A stretch of 64,000 nt of DNA from Spinacia oleracea (Eukaryota > Streptophyta > Magnoliopsida > Caryophyllales > Amaranthaceae), in NCBI RefSeq assembly GCF_020520425.1, contig NC_079489.1:20112001-20176000 (forward strand), read 5' to 3'. The translations under genes and the position numbers were made by a program. The notes beneath the pieces are model-generated. The model saw only the letters and a list, made by a program, of their open reading frames with translations, searched no databases and was not told where the DNA came from. Shown in pieces: positions 21,740 through 33,212 of this stretch (positions are counted from its first letter, which is position 1; every line of letters starts with the position of its first letter).

Positions 21740-24559
21740 TGTAACACCCCGACAATTCCCTTTTTCTATAACAACCCTTTTATAAATATAACTATAGAGA
21801 ATTATCAAGGCATTATCGCCCGTGTGAAAACTTACGGCTTATTCAGAATTTTGCAGCGGAAAACATAAAACTAACTTTTAGGTTCATAAATAATCGATTA
21901 CATATTAAGTCCAAAACCAATTAACGGAAATAAGGAAATACGAATAGTACGACAACTTTCAAATATAAGTTAACAAACCAAATCACTTAATAAAACAAAT
22001 ATAACTACAAGCTCTCTAATCCCGATCCCAATGATGCATCATCTTCAAACCTGTAGATGGGCAATGCTTATTGATCCTTAGAGACTGCTCACCAAAGTTG
22101 GGTCATCACAGGATCAATAAGGCATAGCCATGATCAACACACACAAACAAAGCACGTAATCAGCAAAGCTGAGTACTACATACTAAAAGCAATAATGATC
22201 CTAACATGATACTACCAAACGAATCATCCTAACATGATACTAATGAACATAAATAAGGGCAGACAAACATGATAATTTGACGACCATACTTGACTAGAGT
22301 AGGCTAGACTTATAACAATAATATTATTTTAGTTGAAATAGACAATGGACCGAGTTTTCTAGCTAGAGGCTTCACTAAGGAAGACGAGGTGCGGGCGCGA
22401 CTCCGTAACCTCAGTGACCTGCGATATCGAGGAACGTTTGAATAAAAATAGGACACGGTGATCAATCCGGTCCGAATTAAAGGCCATGGGCTACCACCAT
22501 GAACCCCAACTCCTGTTTGTCCGTCACTTTAGACGTGCACAGTCTAAAGCTATTGCTACTCAGTTTCACTTTACATGATTTACAAATTGAAACTCTGTTA
22601 TGACTTAACAATCACATAAGGCATACAAACCACATGTATTCACAACTGTTTTTATCTTGGAATTAAGTAAGTATCATAAAGGGATCAAAGAAGACTCGTT
22701 CCAATTAAATCCAACCTTTCCTTTAATACTGATTAACCCCTCTATATGGGTATAAGGTTTCAACTTACTAAACAAGGTCCTCGGCCCTCATAAAGTAGTG
22801 AAAAGCTAAAAGGGAACAACAATCAACTGATCTGAATCAATATATACAAAGTAATCTAGTGTTCCCAATCAAACATGTTTGCATCAATCATCCATACTAA
22901 CATGTTATAATTCTCGTAATGCAATATAGGTTCAATATGTCCATGCAACAGTATTAAACATGCAATTTCAACCTGACTAAGTTCGTCGATAATATCAACA
23001 TCACCAAGTTCAACAATACTATCAACATAGCCAAGTTCAACAACAAATTCAACATGGTTTCAACAATTAGCACACATTCCAAGCACACAGGTATGTACGT
23101 ACCTTGTGTAAACAAACTGCAAGACCACTTTAATAATTCAAAAGTCGCCTAAAGAGAATTCTCCGCCTAAACAACCAACAAATATTCCCAATCAACTTCT
23201 AATCACTCACAACAATAACAAAGCATTCTAAATACATCCTAAACATATTTAGGACATTCCCTAACATTAAAACTTGAATATTTGATTTCCTAGCATCATA
23301 ATCATTGAATCAATGATTGAAATTCGTTGAAAACTCTTCGCAAACGTCATACTTTAAATTTTCAGCAATATGAAATCGTTTAAAGCTTTCCCAAAACCAA
23401 ATTATCATGCTTAGAACATAAAAATAATAATTTTAATAATTCATAACCATTCTATCATGATTTTAAAACTATTAAAATCTTAAAAATTCATGTTTTAATA
23501 ATTAAAATCCTTATTTTAATTCAATTATATAAATCTGGAAATTAAATTATTAATTATGCAAAGTATATAATCTAAAATTCCTAACTTAATAATAAAACTA
23601 TAATTTAATTCAAGAAACATGGATTAAACTAATAAAACATATTTAATTAAAACATAACTAAAACATAATTTAGTTTAGGGTTGAGAATTAACCAAAAACT
23701 AGAAGAGAAAGAAGAGGTTGGCCGGCGGTGGACTGCGCGGCAGCAACACAACTGGTCGTGGAGGATGGCGGCGCAATGGTGGAGCAGGGTGGTGGCTGCG
23801 CTGGGGCGTGCGTTGGTGGTGGGTAGCACTCGAAATAAGAAAGGGGAGAGGAGGAGAGCCGGCTGGGCAAAGCAGCAATCAACGTTGCAGCACACCGGTG
23901 GTGGTTGCCGTGGTGGTTGTCGTGGTGGTTGAGAACGATGGTCGGCAGCAAGGCACGGTGGTCGTGCGGTGGTGGCTGACCCGAGAAACAAAACAACGAA
24001 GTGAGGAGGAGCGAAAAAGAAAAACAAAAGAAAGAAAAGAGAAACGAAAGGGAAGAAGGACGACGAAGAAGAAGGTCGAAGCAGAGGGGTGCTTACCGGC
24101 GGCGGGCGGTGATTGACCGGCGGCTGGAGCACGACGTGAAGGAGGAGAGAAAAACGGCTGTGAGGGTTTGCTGTACGTGAGATTGAAGGAGGGAGAGGAG
24201 TGTATGCTTGCTTGGGTTTCACGTGAATTAGAGTAAGGGAAGGGAGGTTTGAGTGTTTGGGTTTTAATGTTGGGCTTTCCCAAGTGGGCTAGAATTAGGA
24301 TTTAGCTTTTATGATTCGAATCCAAAACTGAATAAGATCGTTTTCTAAATTCAATCAATTTTCGTAATTCGATTTCTTTTCAACGAAAAATTCTAAAATT
24401 ACTTTTGATTTCATAAATCATTAAAAATATTAAAAATGTAATAAAATAAATATACGTTGATTATATATTTATTTCTAAAATTCGTAAGTTCTTATTTAAA
24501 TATAATTAACTATACGTTAAAATATATAAATAATATTTCTAAATTTGCAGGGGATTACA
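21740..24559 (-). repeat. Gypsy 3' LTR (left copy)
   Basis: It is 2820 bp. It differs from the right copy at roughly 18 single positions and one 12 bp indel in a ggtggttgtcgt repeat (near 23915). The long frames in its GC-rich part (23650-24280) are not called. Confidence 0.97.
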
Positions 24560-24573
24560 ATCTACCCCTCTTA
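24560..24573 (-). promoter_or_regulatory. Gypsy polypurine tract
   Basis: The minus strand reads ttaagaggggtagat against the 3' LTR. A near-duplicate, ctttaaggggggtag on the minus strand, lies 276 bp internally at 24838-24852. Confidence 0.75.
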
Positions 24574-24837
24574 AAAGAAGTTTCGTCCCGAAACTTGACA
24601 CGAAAATTCACACCCTTTTCAAAAGTTTTCAACTTATTCTTACGTAAAGAAGTACTTGTGCCATTCATGTGCACTTTTTGCCAACTTAAAGTTGCTTGTG
24701 TTACTCATGAACACATTTTTCTTATGCGGAGAATCTATTTACTTTGCACCAACATGTATAAGTTGCTAAAAATGAGCATAAATTAATGCATAAATTTGGT
24801 ATAGAAATAGGTAAAAAGCGCGAATTTTTTCGCATTC

Positions 24838-24852
24838 TACCCCCCTTAAAGA
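24838..24852 (-). promoter_or_regulatory. Second, internal polypurine-tract-like sequence
   Basis: The minus strand reads ctttaaggggggtag, matching the tract beside the LTR. It may be an internal tract, or one half of a duplication around the pol end. Confidence 0.4.
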
Positions 24853-24941
24853 AAACGAGTTACACCCTCGTAACTCATCTCAGGAAATAACTTTGGATAT
24901 TTCCACTTCAACGAATTCTGTCCCCAATACAATATTTTCAC

Positions 24942-25187
24942 TCAAATCATTCCAGCAAATAGACTTCTACACTTTTTCCCACACAATGCCTCAACATGTG
25001 ACATCGTAATGCTCGCATGGTAACTATTGATGCACGAAAATTCAATAAAATCTAGATGATCTCCCAACTTCTCTTTAAAGCCAATAGCACATGCTCCCAA
25101 CATATATTCCATAGTTTGGTTAGTCCTCTCAGGCTGACCATCAATTGCAGGGTGGAAGGCAGTACTCTTTTTCAATGTTGTCCCCAA
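24942..25187 (-). pseudogene. Gypsy integrase fragment
   Basis: This frame carries the end of the integrase catalytic core: STAFHPAIDGQPERTNQT, whose Glu would be the third catalytic acid, then HLDFIEFSCINSYHASI and LCGKKCRS, all recognisable Ty3/gypsy integrase phrases. The zinc-binding N-terminus and the first two catalytic Asp residues are missing. The fragment is joined almost directly to the RNase H remnant, indicating an internal deletion. Confidence 0.85.
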
Positions 25188-25189
25188 GA

Positions 25190-26265
25190 TTCAACTGGAC
25201 CTTATTGCCAAAATTTCAAACTTTTGTGCTCGGTAAGGATCTTACATGTTGTCCTATAAAGGTAATGTCTCCAAATATTTGTAGGTAACACAATAGCAGC
25301 TAGCTTTAGGTCATGAGTAGGTTAATTAGTCTCGTAAGGTTTCAATTGACGCGACAACAAGTGCAGAGGTCAAATGCTCCTTTAAAATATGAAAAGCTTC
25401 CTCACATTTCTCACTCCACTTGAATTTCTATTCCTTTTCGACAAGTTGGTCATTGGTTTTGTTTTCTTCCAAAAGTTTTTTTTTTTTCACAACCTCCTAT
25501 AATGGTCATCTAAGCCTAGAAAACTTTAGATATCGGACACGTTCTTGGAATAGGTCACTCACTCACATCTTGAATCTTAGCAGGATCTACAGAGACTCCT
25601 TCTGGTCAACTTTCCCTTTTTATCGACCTCATTGCACCTTTCATTTATGTATAACTTTTCGGCACAACTCTTAGCTCTTTCACCAATTCATGTATTTCCT
25701 TTCATCTTTTCAAGACAACAAATGATTTTTAACGATCCTGGACCACTCGAATCTTCTCTTAAATTTTTTCCTTTACGTAACGTAGTTCTCAATCAATTTA
25801 GTCATTCACTTTTCCGCCAGTGTCACTTATACCCACATGACTTCAAGATTTTTATACTTCATTCATATAAAACTAGATTCTTTCTAAGCGTCTCCAAAAT
25901 AACTCTCAAGTGTTTACCATGCTCTTTCTCATTCCTTGCTATACGGTGTTTCAGATATAGGTGTCGTTTCAGGATTTAACTCTATAGTGAACTCAAATGC
26001 TCTAGTTGGTGACATACTCGCAATTCCACTCGGAAACACATCAATGAATTCATTCACACTGGGAACATCCTCGATCTTCACTCCAACTTATTTACTCCCA
26101 ATTAGCACACTACAGAGAAATAGCTCACACTCTCTATTCATCCATTTCCTCACTCGCATTACAGAAATAACTAAAGGTTCTTGGACTTCTCAAAACATCT
26201 ACATGAGGTCAATTTCCCAACAAGGTTCCTTAAAATTACTCTCTAAATTTCACAGTCCATCTTAG
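25190..26265 (-). pseudogene. Gypsy protease-RT-RNase H remnants
   Basis: Short blocks in shifting frames are recognisable on the minus strand. About 25200-25320 reads THDLKLAAIVLPTNIWRHY (RNase H). About 25340-25440 reads WSEKCEEAFHILKEHL (connection region). About 25480-25620 reads GVSVDPAKIQDVSE followed by degraded RT end. About 26000-26090 reads EDVPSVNEFIDVFPSGI (the protease-RT linker). The RT active site YMDD/YVDD was not found. Stops and shifts are frequent, so no enzyme can be made. Confidence 0.75.
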
Positions 26266-26534
26266 CCTTGTAAAAACTTAGTCAATCCGTCCCTGGAATT
26301 ACATCTAGGTCCCTAAAATTAAACTTTTTTCAAATCAGAAGGGAAAACGCAATCTTTTGTCTTCAAAGGCAAGTTCTTAAATAATCTTATACACCTTATG
26401 GTTACACCGGTGGGCATAATAACAGGTAAATGAAATATTCAAAATCTACTAATTTCAGACTTTTAATAACAAATGACAAAATGAAAGAATAAGTTGCTAC
26501 CGAATCAAATAATGTTTAACTAGCACAAAATTAA

Positions 26535-27647
26535 TTAAAAAAAAGTACCATGAACTACGTCTGCAGAACGTTCAGCTTCATTTCTACTCATCACGAATAG
26601 TTTGCCCGGAGCCTTATCCTGGTTGTTGTTATCATTTGCAGGCTTATTATAGTTCTCTTGATTGTTTTGTGCCCCTCCGGGCTTTGAATTTTGATCTCCA
26701 GACTGGTTAAACCTCTCTTGGATCCCACCTCCATTACTATTTTGTTCCTTTCTGTGCTTAGTGAAGCACTCAAACTCTCTATGCCCCTTTTTCTGACAAT
26801 AGTGGCAATTCACCAATTTTCCTTTACAGTCCTTCCCAGGGTGGTTATTGTTGCACCTCTTGCAGTGATACACTCTCTCGGATTTACTCCTATTGTTGTG
26901 CCCCTGACTGTTTCCTCCTCGAAAATTTCCATTTCCATTTTCATTCCTATTCTCATTCATATTCCTCTTGAAATTCCCTTGGTTTTCCTGGACATTAAAC
27001 TCTTTTCTTTTCTCCCCAACAACATTTTTCGCGTCCCTTATGGACTGCAAACCGTAAATATGAGCGGTTCTCTCATACACATTATCTAAAGAGGTAAAGG
27101 TTTCTCCACCTAATCCCAACTGGAACTCATCGGTCAACCCTTGCTCAAACCTCTGAGCCTTTATCTCTTCTGTGGCTACAACTTCAGGTGCGATCCTCGA
27201 CATCGCTATAAATTTGCTATAATATTCAGCGATGGTCATACTCCCCATCCCAAGGTTTATGAATTCCTGCGCTTTTCGTTTTGTTATAAAAGGAGGATAA
27301 AACTTTTCCCTCAATGCAACAACAAATGAGTCCCAATTAAATCCTTCAACAACACTTAGCTTAGTTCTATTTTCTTTCCACCATAGATCGGCCTCATCTT
27401 TTAGGTAAAGGACAGCTTGGCCTACTTTCATATTTTCAGGACAATTTACCGCCCAAAATAGTTTTTCAAACTCCCTAATCCAGTTTTCTAGGAAGGTCGG
27501 GTCTGCTTGCCCCTTGAAGTATGGTGGCTTAACTTTCGCAAACCTTTCAAACATGTCCCCTGCAGAATCGGGGCGCTCAGTTATTTCCTGGGCTAGTTTT
27601 TCCGCCAAGAGGCGAATAGCAGCAGCTAGGTCATTATTGTTGGCCAT
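26535..27647 (-). CDS. Gypsy gag protein, intact open frame (370 aa)
   Basis: It starts at the ATG at 27647 and ends at a stop at 26535. Residues about 35-200 form the retrotransposon gag (capsid-like) domain, with the usual FERFAKVKPPYFKG and WWKENRTKL phrases. A basic Asn-rich linker (about 210-260) follows, then two zinc-knuckle motifs: CX2CX3HX4C (C262-C274, one residue short of the standard spacing) and a standard CX2CX4HX4C (C281-C294). The protein would assemble virus-like particles and bind element RNA. It is the only intact frame of the element. Downstream pol is rubble, so any packaging would have to use pol from a relative. The stop at 26535 falls near the usual gag-pol junction. 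Confidence 0.9.
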   Translation of the reverse strand: MANNNDLAAAIRLLAEKLAQEITERPDSAGDMFERFAKVKPPYFKGQADPTFLENWIREFEKLFWAVNCPENMKVGQAVLYLKDEADLWWKENRTKLSVVEGFNWDSFVVALREKFYPPFITKRKAQEFINLGMGSMTIAEYYSKFIAMSRIAPEVVATEEIKAQRFEQGLTDEFQLGLGGETFTSLDNVYERTAHIYGLQSIRDAKNVVGEKRKEFNVQENQGNFKRNMNENRNENGNGNFRGGNSQGHNNRSKSERVYHCKRCNNNHPGKDCKGKLVNCHYCQKKGHREFECFTKHRKEQNSNGGGIQERFNQSGDQNSKPGGAQNNQENYNKPANDNNNQDKAPGKLFVMSRNEAERSADVVHGTFF

Positions 27648-29070
27648 CCTAAAGCGCGACCTGTAAGTAATATATTCTATTTTAGGTTCGAAACTTCACT
27701 TAACATTATCCTAGCAATGTAATATCACACCAGCATCCAGAATTCACATACATAAACAATCATTTATGAATGATATTCGCATACATGACATTCAACTGAG
27801 AAACAAGGAACAAATTCAATCATCACGAATAATAAGGCAGAATAAAAGAAGAAAACATTCTCTTTGCGTGCCCAAAATAAATTCTTGATCCTTTGGATAA
27901 TCAATGATCTAACTCTATTCCTCAAAAGAATGTTAATAACAATCCTAAATATCCACAACACACCTGTCCTCAAAATAAAATTAAAAGTTCTATGACATAA
28001 ACATAAACTATTGTTGGCGAATTATGGAATTCTCACATTGGAAACGAATGCTTTAACTTTTATTGCTAATTCTATAAAGGTTTAATACATCCTTGAAAAG
28101 AATAAAGAATAACTCAAACTCTTATTGCTTTAACTTTAAACTGTTGTAGCTTTGCTACTTATTCTCCAAAACATTTAAGAACAAACTAACTATTACAACT
28201 TCAAATGTTTAAGGCATCTTGTCTATCTGTTCTTTCCTTGGAAATTTGTGAAGTGAAATCTAGATCCTCAGTATTCGTCGATCTTCTCAAAGGATCCTAT
28301 GTTGGTGTACTTGGAAAGAAGCGTTTTATTAATGAAACAAACAACTTAAGATCTTACTAACGATTTCCCAACCAAAGCATAATCAGAATTCAATAAAACA
28401 ATAAGTTTGGTGGAATCAAACAATTTCTATGCACATTTACATGCAACACTTAAACATTTAACACATGCACATAGCAATTAACTTCTTATGCTAGCAATTA
28501 ACTACTAATGCACATATAATTCTATCCTATATGCCCTTTCCTATATTACCCATCTATCATAATAAATCATAATAGGTCAAACATTGAAGAATTTAAAGAA
28601 TAAAACAAGAACGATTAGTAAGAAAAAAGTTTATTAAACGAATTAATAATAAACGAATAAATAAAATAAAGAATTTTTTTTTTAAACGAATAATTAATAA
28701 GAAATTTTTATTAAACGAATAAATAATAAACGAATAAATATTTATTAAGCGAATAAATATTAAACGAATAAATATACTTAAGGAATAAGATTTTTATTTT
28801 ATTTTTTTCGAATATATTTAATTTAATTTCGAAAATAAAGAAAAACGTACTTAATTCACATAAACGAAAAGTTTCGAATAAATAAGTTAATTCCGAACTT
28901 AAATAAGAAATATTATATATACTTTCAAACAAGATAAAAGGAAATCGGCCCCCCAAAAAAAAGTACCAATTTTTGAACACTATAATACGTAAAAGCTCGA
29001 TTTTTAAGAAATTTATTTTAAATAACTAGATAGTTAGGCGCCTAAAAAAAATTGTTAAAGTAAAACCTTA
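27648..29070 (-). other. Gypsy untranslated leader
   Basis: AT-rich, with repeated ttaaacgaataaat phrases at 28620-28790. No coding frame is visible. Confidence 0.7.
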
Positions 29071-29084
29071 GCTTCTAGATACCA
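29071..29084 (-). promoter_or_regulatory. Gypsy primer binding site (initiator Met tRNA)
   Basis: The minus strand reads tggtatctagaagc three bases after the LTR. The first seven bases fit the initiator tRNA-Met complement (tggtatcagagc), and the rest has drifted. Confidence 0.7.
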
Positions 29085-29087
29085 CTT

Positions 29088-31895
29088 TGTAACACCCCGA
29101 CAATTCCCTTTTTCTATAACAACCCTTTTATAAATATAACTATAGAGAATTATCAAGGCATTATCGCCCGTGTGGAAACGTACGGCTTATTCAGAATTTT
29201 GCAGCGGAAAACATAAAACTAACTTTTAGGTTCATAAATAATCGATTACATATTAAGTCCAAAACCAATTAACGGAAATAAGGAAATACGAATAGTACGA
29301 CAACTTTCAAATATAAGTTAACAAACCAAATCACTTAATAAAACAAATATAACTACAAGCTCTCTAATCCCGATCCCAATGATGCATCATCTTCAAACCT
29401 GTAGATGGGCAATGCTTATTGATCCTTAGAGACTGCTCACCAAAGTTGGGTCATCACAGGATCAATAAGGCATAGCCATGATCAACACACACAAACAAAG
29501 CACGTAATCAGCAAAGCTGAGTACTACATACTAAAAGCAATAATAATCCTAACATGATACTACCAAACGAATCATCCTAACATGATACTAATGAACATAA
29601 ATAAGGGCAGACAAACATGATAATTTGACGACCATACTTGACTAGAGTAGGCTAGACTTATAACAATAATATTATTTTAGTTGAAATAGACAATGGACCG
29701 AGTTTTCTAGCTAGAGGCTTCACTAAGGAAGACGAGGTACGGGCACGACTCCGTAACCTCAGTGACCTGCGATATCGAGGAACGTTTGAATAAAAATAGG
29801 ACACGGTGATCAATCCGGTCCGAATAAAAGGCCATGGGCTACCACCATGAACCCCAACTCCTGTTTGTCCGTCACTTTAGACGTGCACAGTCTAAAGCTA
29901 TTGCTACTCAGTTTCACTTTACATGATTTACAAATTGAAACTCTGTTATGACTTAACAATCACATAAGGCATACAAACCACATGTATTCACAACTGTTTT
30001 TATCTTGGAATTAAGTAAGTATCATAAAGGGATCAAAAAAGACTCGTTCCAATTAAATCCAACCTTTCCTTTAATACTGATTAACCCCTCTATATGGGTA
30101 TAAGGTTTCAACTTACTAAACAAGGTCCTCGGCCCTCATAAAGTAGTGAAAAGCTAAAAGGGAACAACAATCAACTGATCTGAATCAATATATACAAAGT
30201 AATCTAGTGTTCCCAATCAAACATGTTTGCATCAATCATCCATACTAACATGTTATAATTCTCGTAATGCAATATAGGTTCAATATGTCCATGCAACAGT
30301 ATTAAACATGCAATTTCAACCTGACTAAGTTCGTCGATAATATCAACATCACCAAGTTCAACAATACTATCAACATAGCCAAGTTCAACAACAAATTCAA
30401 CATGGTTTCAACAATTAGCACACATTCCAAGCACACAGGTATGTACGTACCTTGTGTAAACAAACTGCAAGACCACTTTAATAATTCAAAAGTCGCCTAA
30501 AGAGAATTCTCCGCCTAAACAACCAACAAATATTCCCAATCAACTTCTAATCACTCACAACAATAACAAAGCATTCTAAATACATCCTAAACATATTTAG
30601 GACATTCCCTAACATTAAAACTTGAACATTTGATTTCCTAGCATCATAATCATTGAATCAATGATTGAAATTCGTTGAAAACTCTTCGCAAACGTCATAC
30701 TTTAAATTTTCAGCAATATGAAATCGTTTAAAGCTTTCCCAAAACCAAATTATCATGCTTAGAACATAAAAATAATCATTTTAATAATTCATAACCATTC
30801 TATCATGATTTTAAAACTATTAAAATCTTAAAAATTCATGTTTTAATAATTAAAATCCTTATTTTAATTCAATTATATAAATCTGGAAATTAAATTATTA
30901 ATTATGCAAAGTATATAATCTGAAATTCCTAACTTAATAATAAAACTATAATTTAATTCAAGAAACATGGATTAAACTAATAAAACATATTTAATTAAAA
31001 CATAACTAAAACATAATTTAGTTTAGGGTTGAGAATTAACCAAAAACTAGAAGAGAAAGAAGAGGTTGGCCGGCGGTGGACTGCGCGGCAGCAACACAAC
31101 TGGTCGTGGAGGATGGCGGCGCAATGGTGGAGCAGGGTGGTGGCTGCGCTGGGGCGTGCGTTGGTGGTGGGTAGCACTCGAAATAAGAAGGGGGAGAGGA
31201 GGAAAGCCGGCTGGGCAAAGCAGCAATCAACGTTGCATCACACCGGTGGTGGTTGCCGTGGTGGTTGAGAACGATGGTCGGCAGCAAGGCACGGTGGTCG
31301 TGCGGTGGTGGCTGACCCGAGAAACAAAACAACGAAGTGAGGAGGAGCGAAAAAGAAAAACAAAAGAAAGAAAAGAGAAACGAAAGGGAAGAAGGACGAC
31401 GAAGAAGAAGGTCGAAGCAGAGGGGTGCTTACCGGCGGCGGGCGGTGATTGACCGGCGGCTGGAGCACGGCGTGAAGAAGGAGAGAAAAACGGCTGTGAG
31501 GGTTTGCTGTACGTGAGATTGAAGGAGGGAGAGGAGTGTATGCTTGCTTGGGTTTCACGTGAATTAGAGTAAGGGAAGGGAGGTTTGAGTTTTTGGGTTT
31601 TAATGTTGGGCTTTCCCAAGTGGGCTAGAATTAGGATTTAGCTTTTATGATTCGAATCCAAAACCGAATAAGATCGTTTTCTAAATTCAATCAATTTTCG
31701 TAATTCGATTTCTTTTCAACGAAAAATTCTAAAATTACTTTTGATTTCATAAATCATTAAAAATATTTAAAATGTAATAAAATAAATATACGTTGATTAT
31801 ATATTTATTTCTAAAATTCGTAAGTTCTTATTTAAATATAATTAACTATACGTTAAAATATATAAATAATATTTCTAAATTTGCAGGGGATTACA
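29088..31895 (-). repeat. Gypsy 5' LTR (right copy)
   Basis: It is 2808 bp and pairs with 21740-24559. It ends with aggggattaca directly before the gctga target duplication. Confidence 0.97.
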
Positions 31896-31900
31896 GCTGA

Positions 31901-32602
31901 TGGTGGTGGGTGCGGCGCTGCCGCAGAAAGAGAGGCAGGGGAGGCGGCGGGAGGACGAGGGGAAGAGGGGCGAGCAAGGAAGCGACGGTGGTGTTCGGTG
32001 GTCTAAAGTCGAGGGTGGTCGTTTGTGGTGGTTTTCGGCAGGGAGAAAAAACAGCGGTGGCTCAATGATGGTGGTGGTGTTGGCGGTGTTAATGGTGGTT
32101 GTGGTGGTTCGAAACCGAAATTATAAGAGTAAAAAGGTAAGGAAATTTCATGGGTTTTAATGGTGAAAAATTGAAATGAAATTCTTTGAATGTTGTAGAT
32201 TTTTTGACAGATTGATGAGCTATTTATAGCAATGGGTTTGTTCATCTACGTAAGTGATGATCTCAATTGCAAAAGTTGAAGATGACAAATGTAAGAAAGT
32301 AAGGTGATGAGTAATGAAATCTAGGAATTTAGGGGAGTGAATTAGCAAGGCTAGAGAGATTAGATAGATTAGATGGCAATCACCATGGCTGCCAATTGCC
32401 CAAGTTACGACAGAGAAGAGGAGAAAAAGAATGGTTGACTTGGTTTCAATGAGTCAAAAGGGCATTTTGGTAAATTTACAACGTGGGACAAATTTTCAGA
32501 ATTTTATTAATATTTTTGGAATCGGAAAAGAAAATGGAAAAATGACTTTGAGTAAGATTAATTTCCAAAATAATTCTTTTTATAAAGTGCTAAGAAAATA
32601 AA
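31901..32602 (-). mobile_element. Right part of the old gypsy-type LTR
   Basis: It continues the target of the gypsy insertion: a GGTGG-rich zone, a minus-strand TATA motif, then AT-rich sequence. The layout mirrors the intact gypsy LTRs. The outer LTR end was not identified because a foldback element begins at 32603. Confidence 0.4.
32216..32226 (-). promoter_or_regulatory. TATA box, old LTR
   Basis: The minus strand reads gctataaatagc upstream of the GC-rich zone, consistent with leftward transcription of the old element. Confidence 0.45.
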
Positions 32603-33118
32603 GGCAAATTCGCCAAAAAGGACCTTTTATAACTCAAATTTTGCGAGAAAGGACCTTATATAATTTTTTTTGTGAAAACACACCTTAATGTAAATTTTTT
32701 TACGAGAAAGGACCTTAGCGAAGTTTCTGGCATTGACTGAGATTTTCCGGCCATTGACTTGCACGTGAGCAGCACGTGTGGCTTAAGTTGGCTAAAGACA
32801 CTGATTTTCCCGAGTCTTGAATTTCCAAACTTGATTTTGTTTCGATTTTTTTTTCAACTTTAGGTTTTAAAGCTTAGAATTTTGGAGGAATTGGGTGTGT
32901 TTAGCAAAATAAAGCCACACGTGCAAGTCAATGGCCGGAAAAGCTCAGTCAATGCCGGAAACTTACTTTTGGTTGTCTTTTGCAGAAAAAATTTACATTA
33001 AGGTGTGATTTCACAAAAAAATTATATAAAGTCCTTTCTCGCAAAAAAAAAATTACATTAAGGTGTGATTTCACAAAAAAAATTATATAAGATCCTTTAT
33101 TGCAAAATTTGAAGTACA
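32603..33118. mobile_element. Foldback-like element with long inverted arms
   Basis: The left arm (about 32603-32795) has ccaaaaaggaccttttata, gagaaaggaccttatata, then a cggccattgacttgcacgtg segment. The right arm (about 32925-33118) has the reverse complement, cacacgtgcaagtcaatggc and then tatataa(a/g)(g/a)tccttt. The centre is unique. No clear target duplication was found. Relatives occur at 51083-51478 and more distantly at 50735-50935. Confidence 0.65.
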
Positions 33119-33212
33119 TATCCAACACACCCGCTTACTTCTAATCTTGTAAACAAAAAAGGGATTTGTAAAATTTGTCTCTTCAATCTTGTGATGCACT
33201 TCTCTCGCGTGT

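Larger units (their letters stand above)
21740..31895 (-). mobile_element. Ty3/gypsy LTR retrotransposon, 10.2 kb, gag intact, pol degenerate
   Basis: LTRs at 21740-24559 and 29088-31895 start tgtaacaccccgacaattcc and end aggggattaca (plus orientation). Flanking 5 bp duplications gctga lie at 21735-21739 and 31896-31900. The primer binding site is next to the right LTR and the polypurine tract next to the left LTR, so the element reads right to left. The 4.5 kb interior holds an open gag frame, then only fragments of protease/RT, RNase H and integrase. LTR length near 2.8 kb, the initiator-Met primer site and the integrase sequence suggest a Tekay/Del-type chromovirus lineage, but this is inference. 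Confidence 0.97.

Noticed and set aside
23647..24283. Long Pro/Ser- and Gly/Arg-rich frames on both strands
   Set aside because: They lie in the GC-rich part of the gypsy LTR, recur identically in the other LTR (31000-31620), and several frames overlap, so they are composition artefacts.
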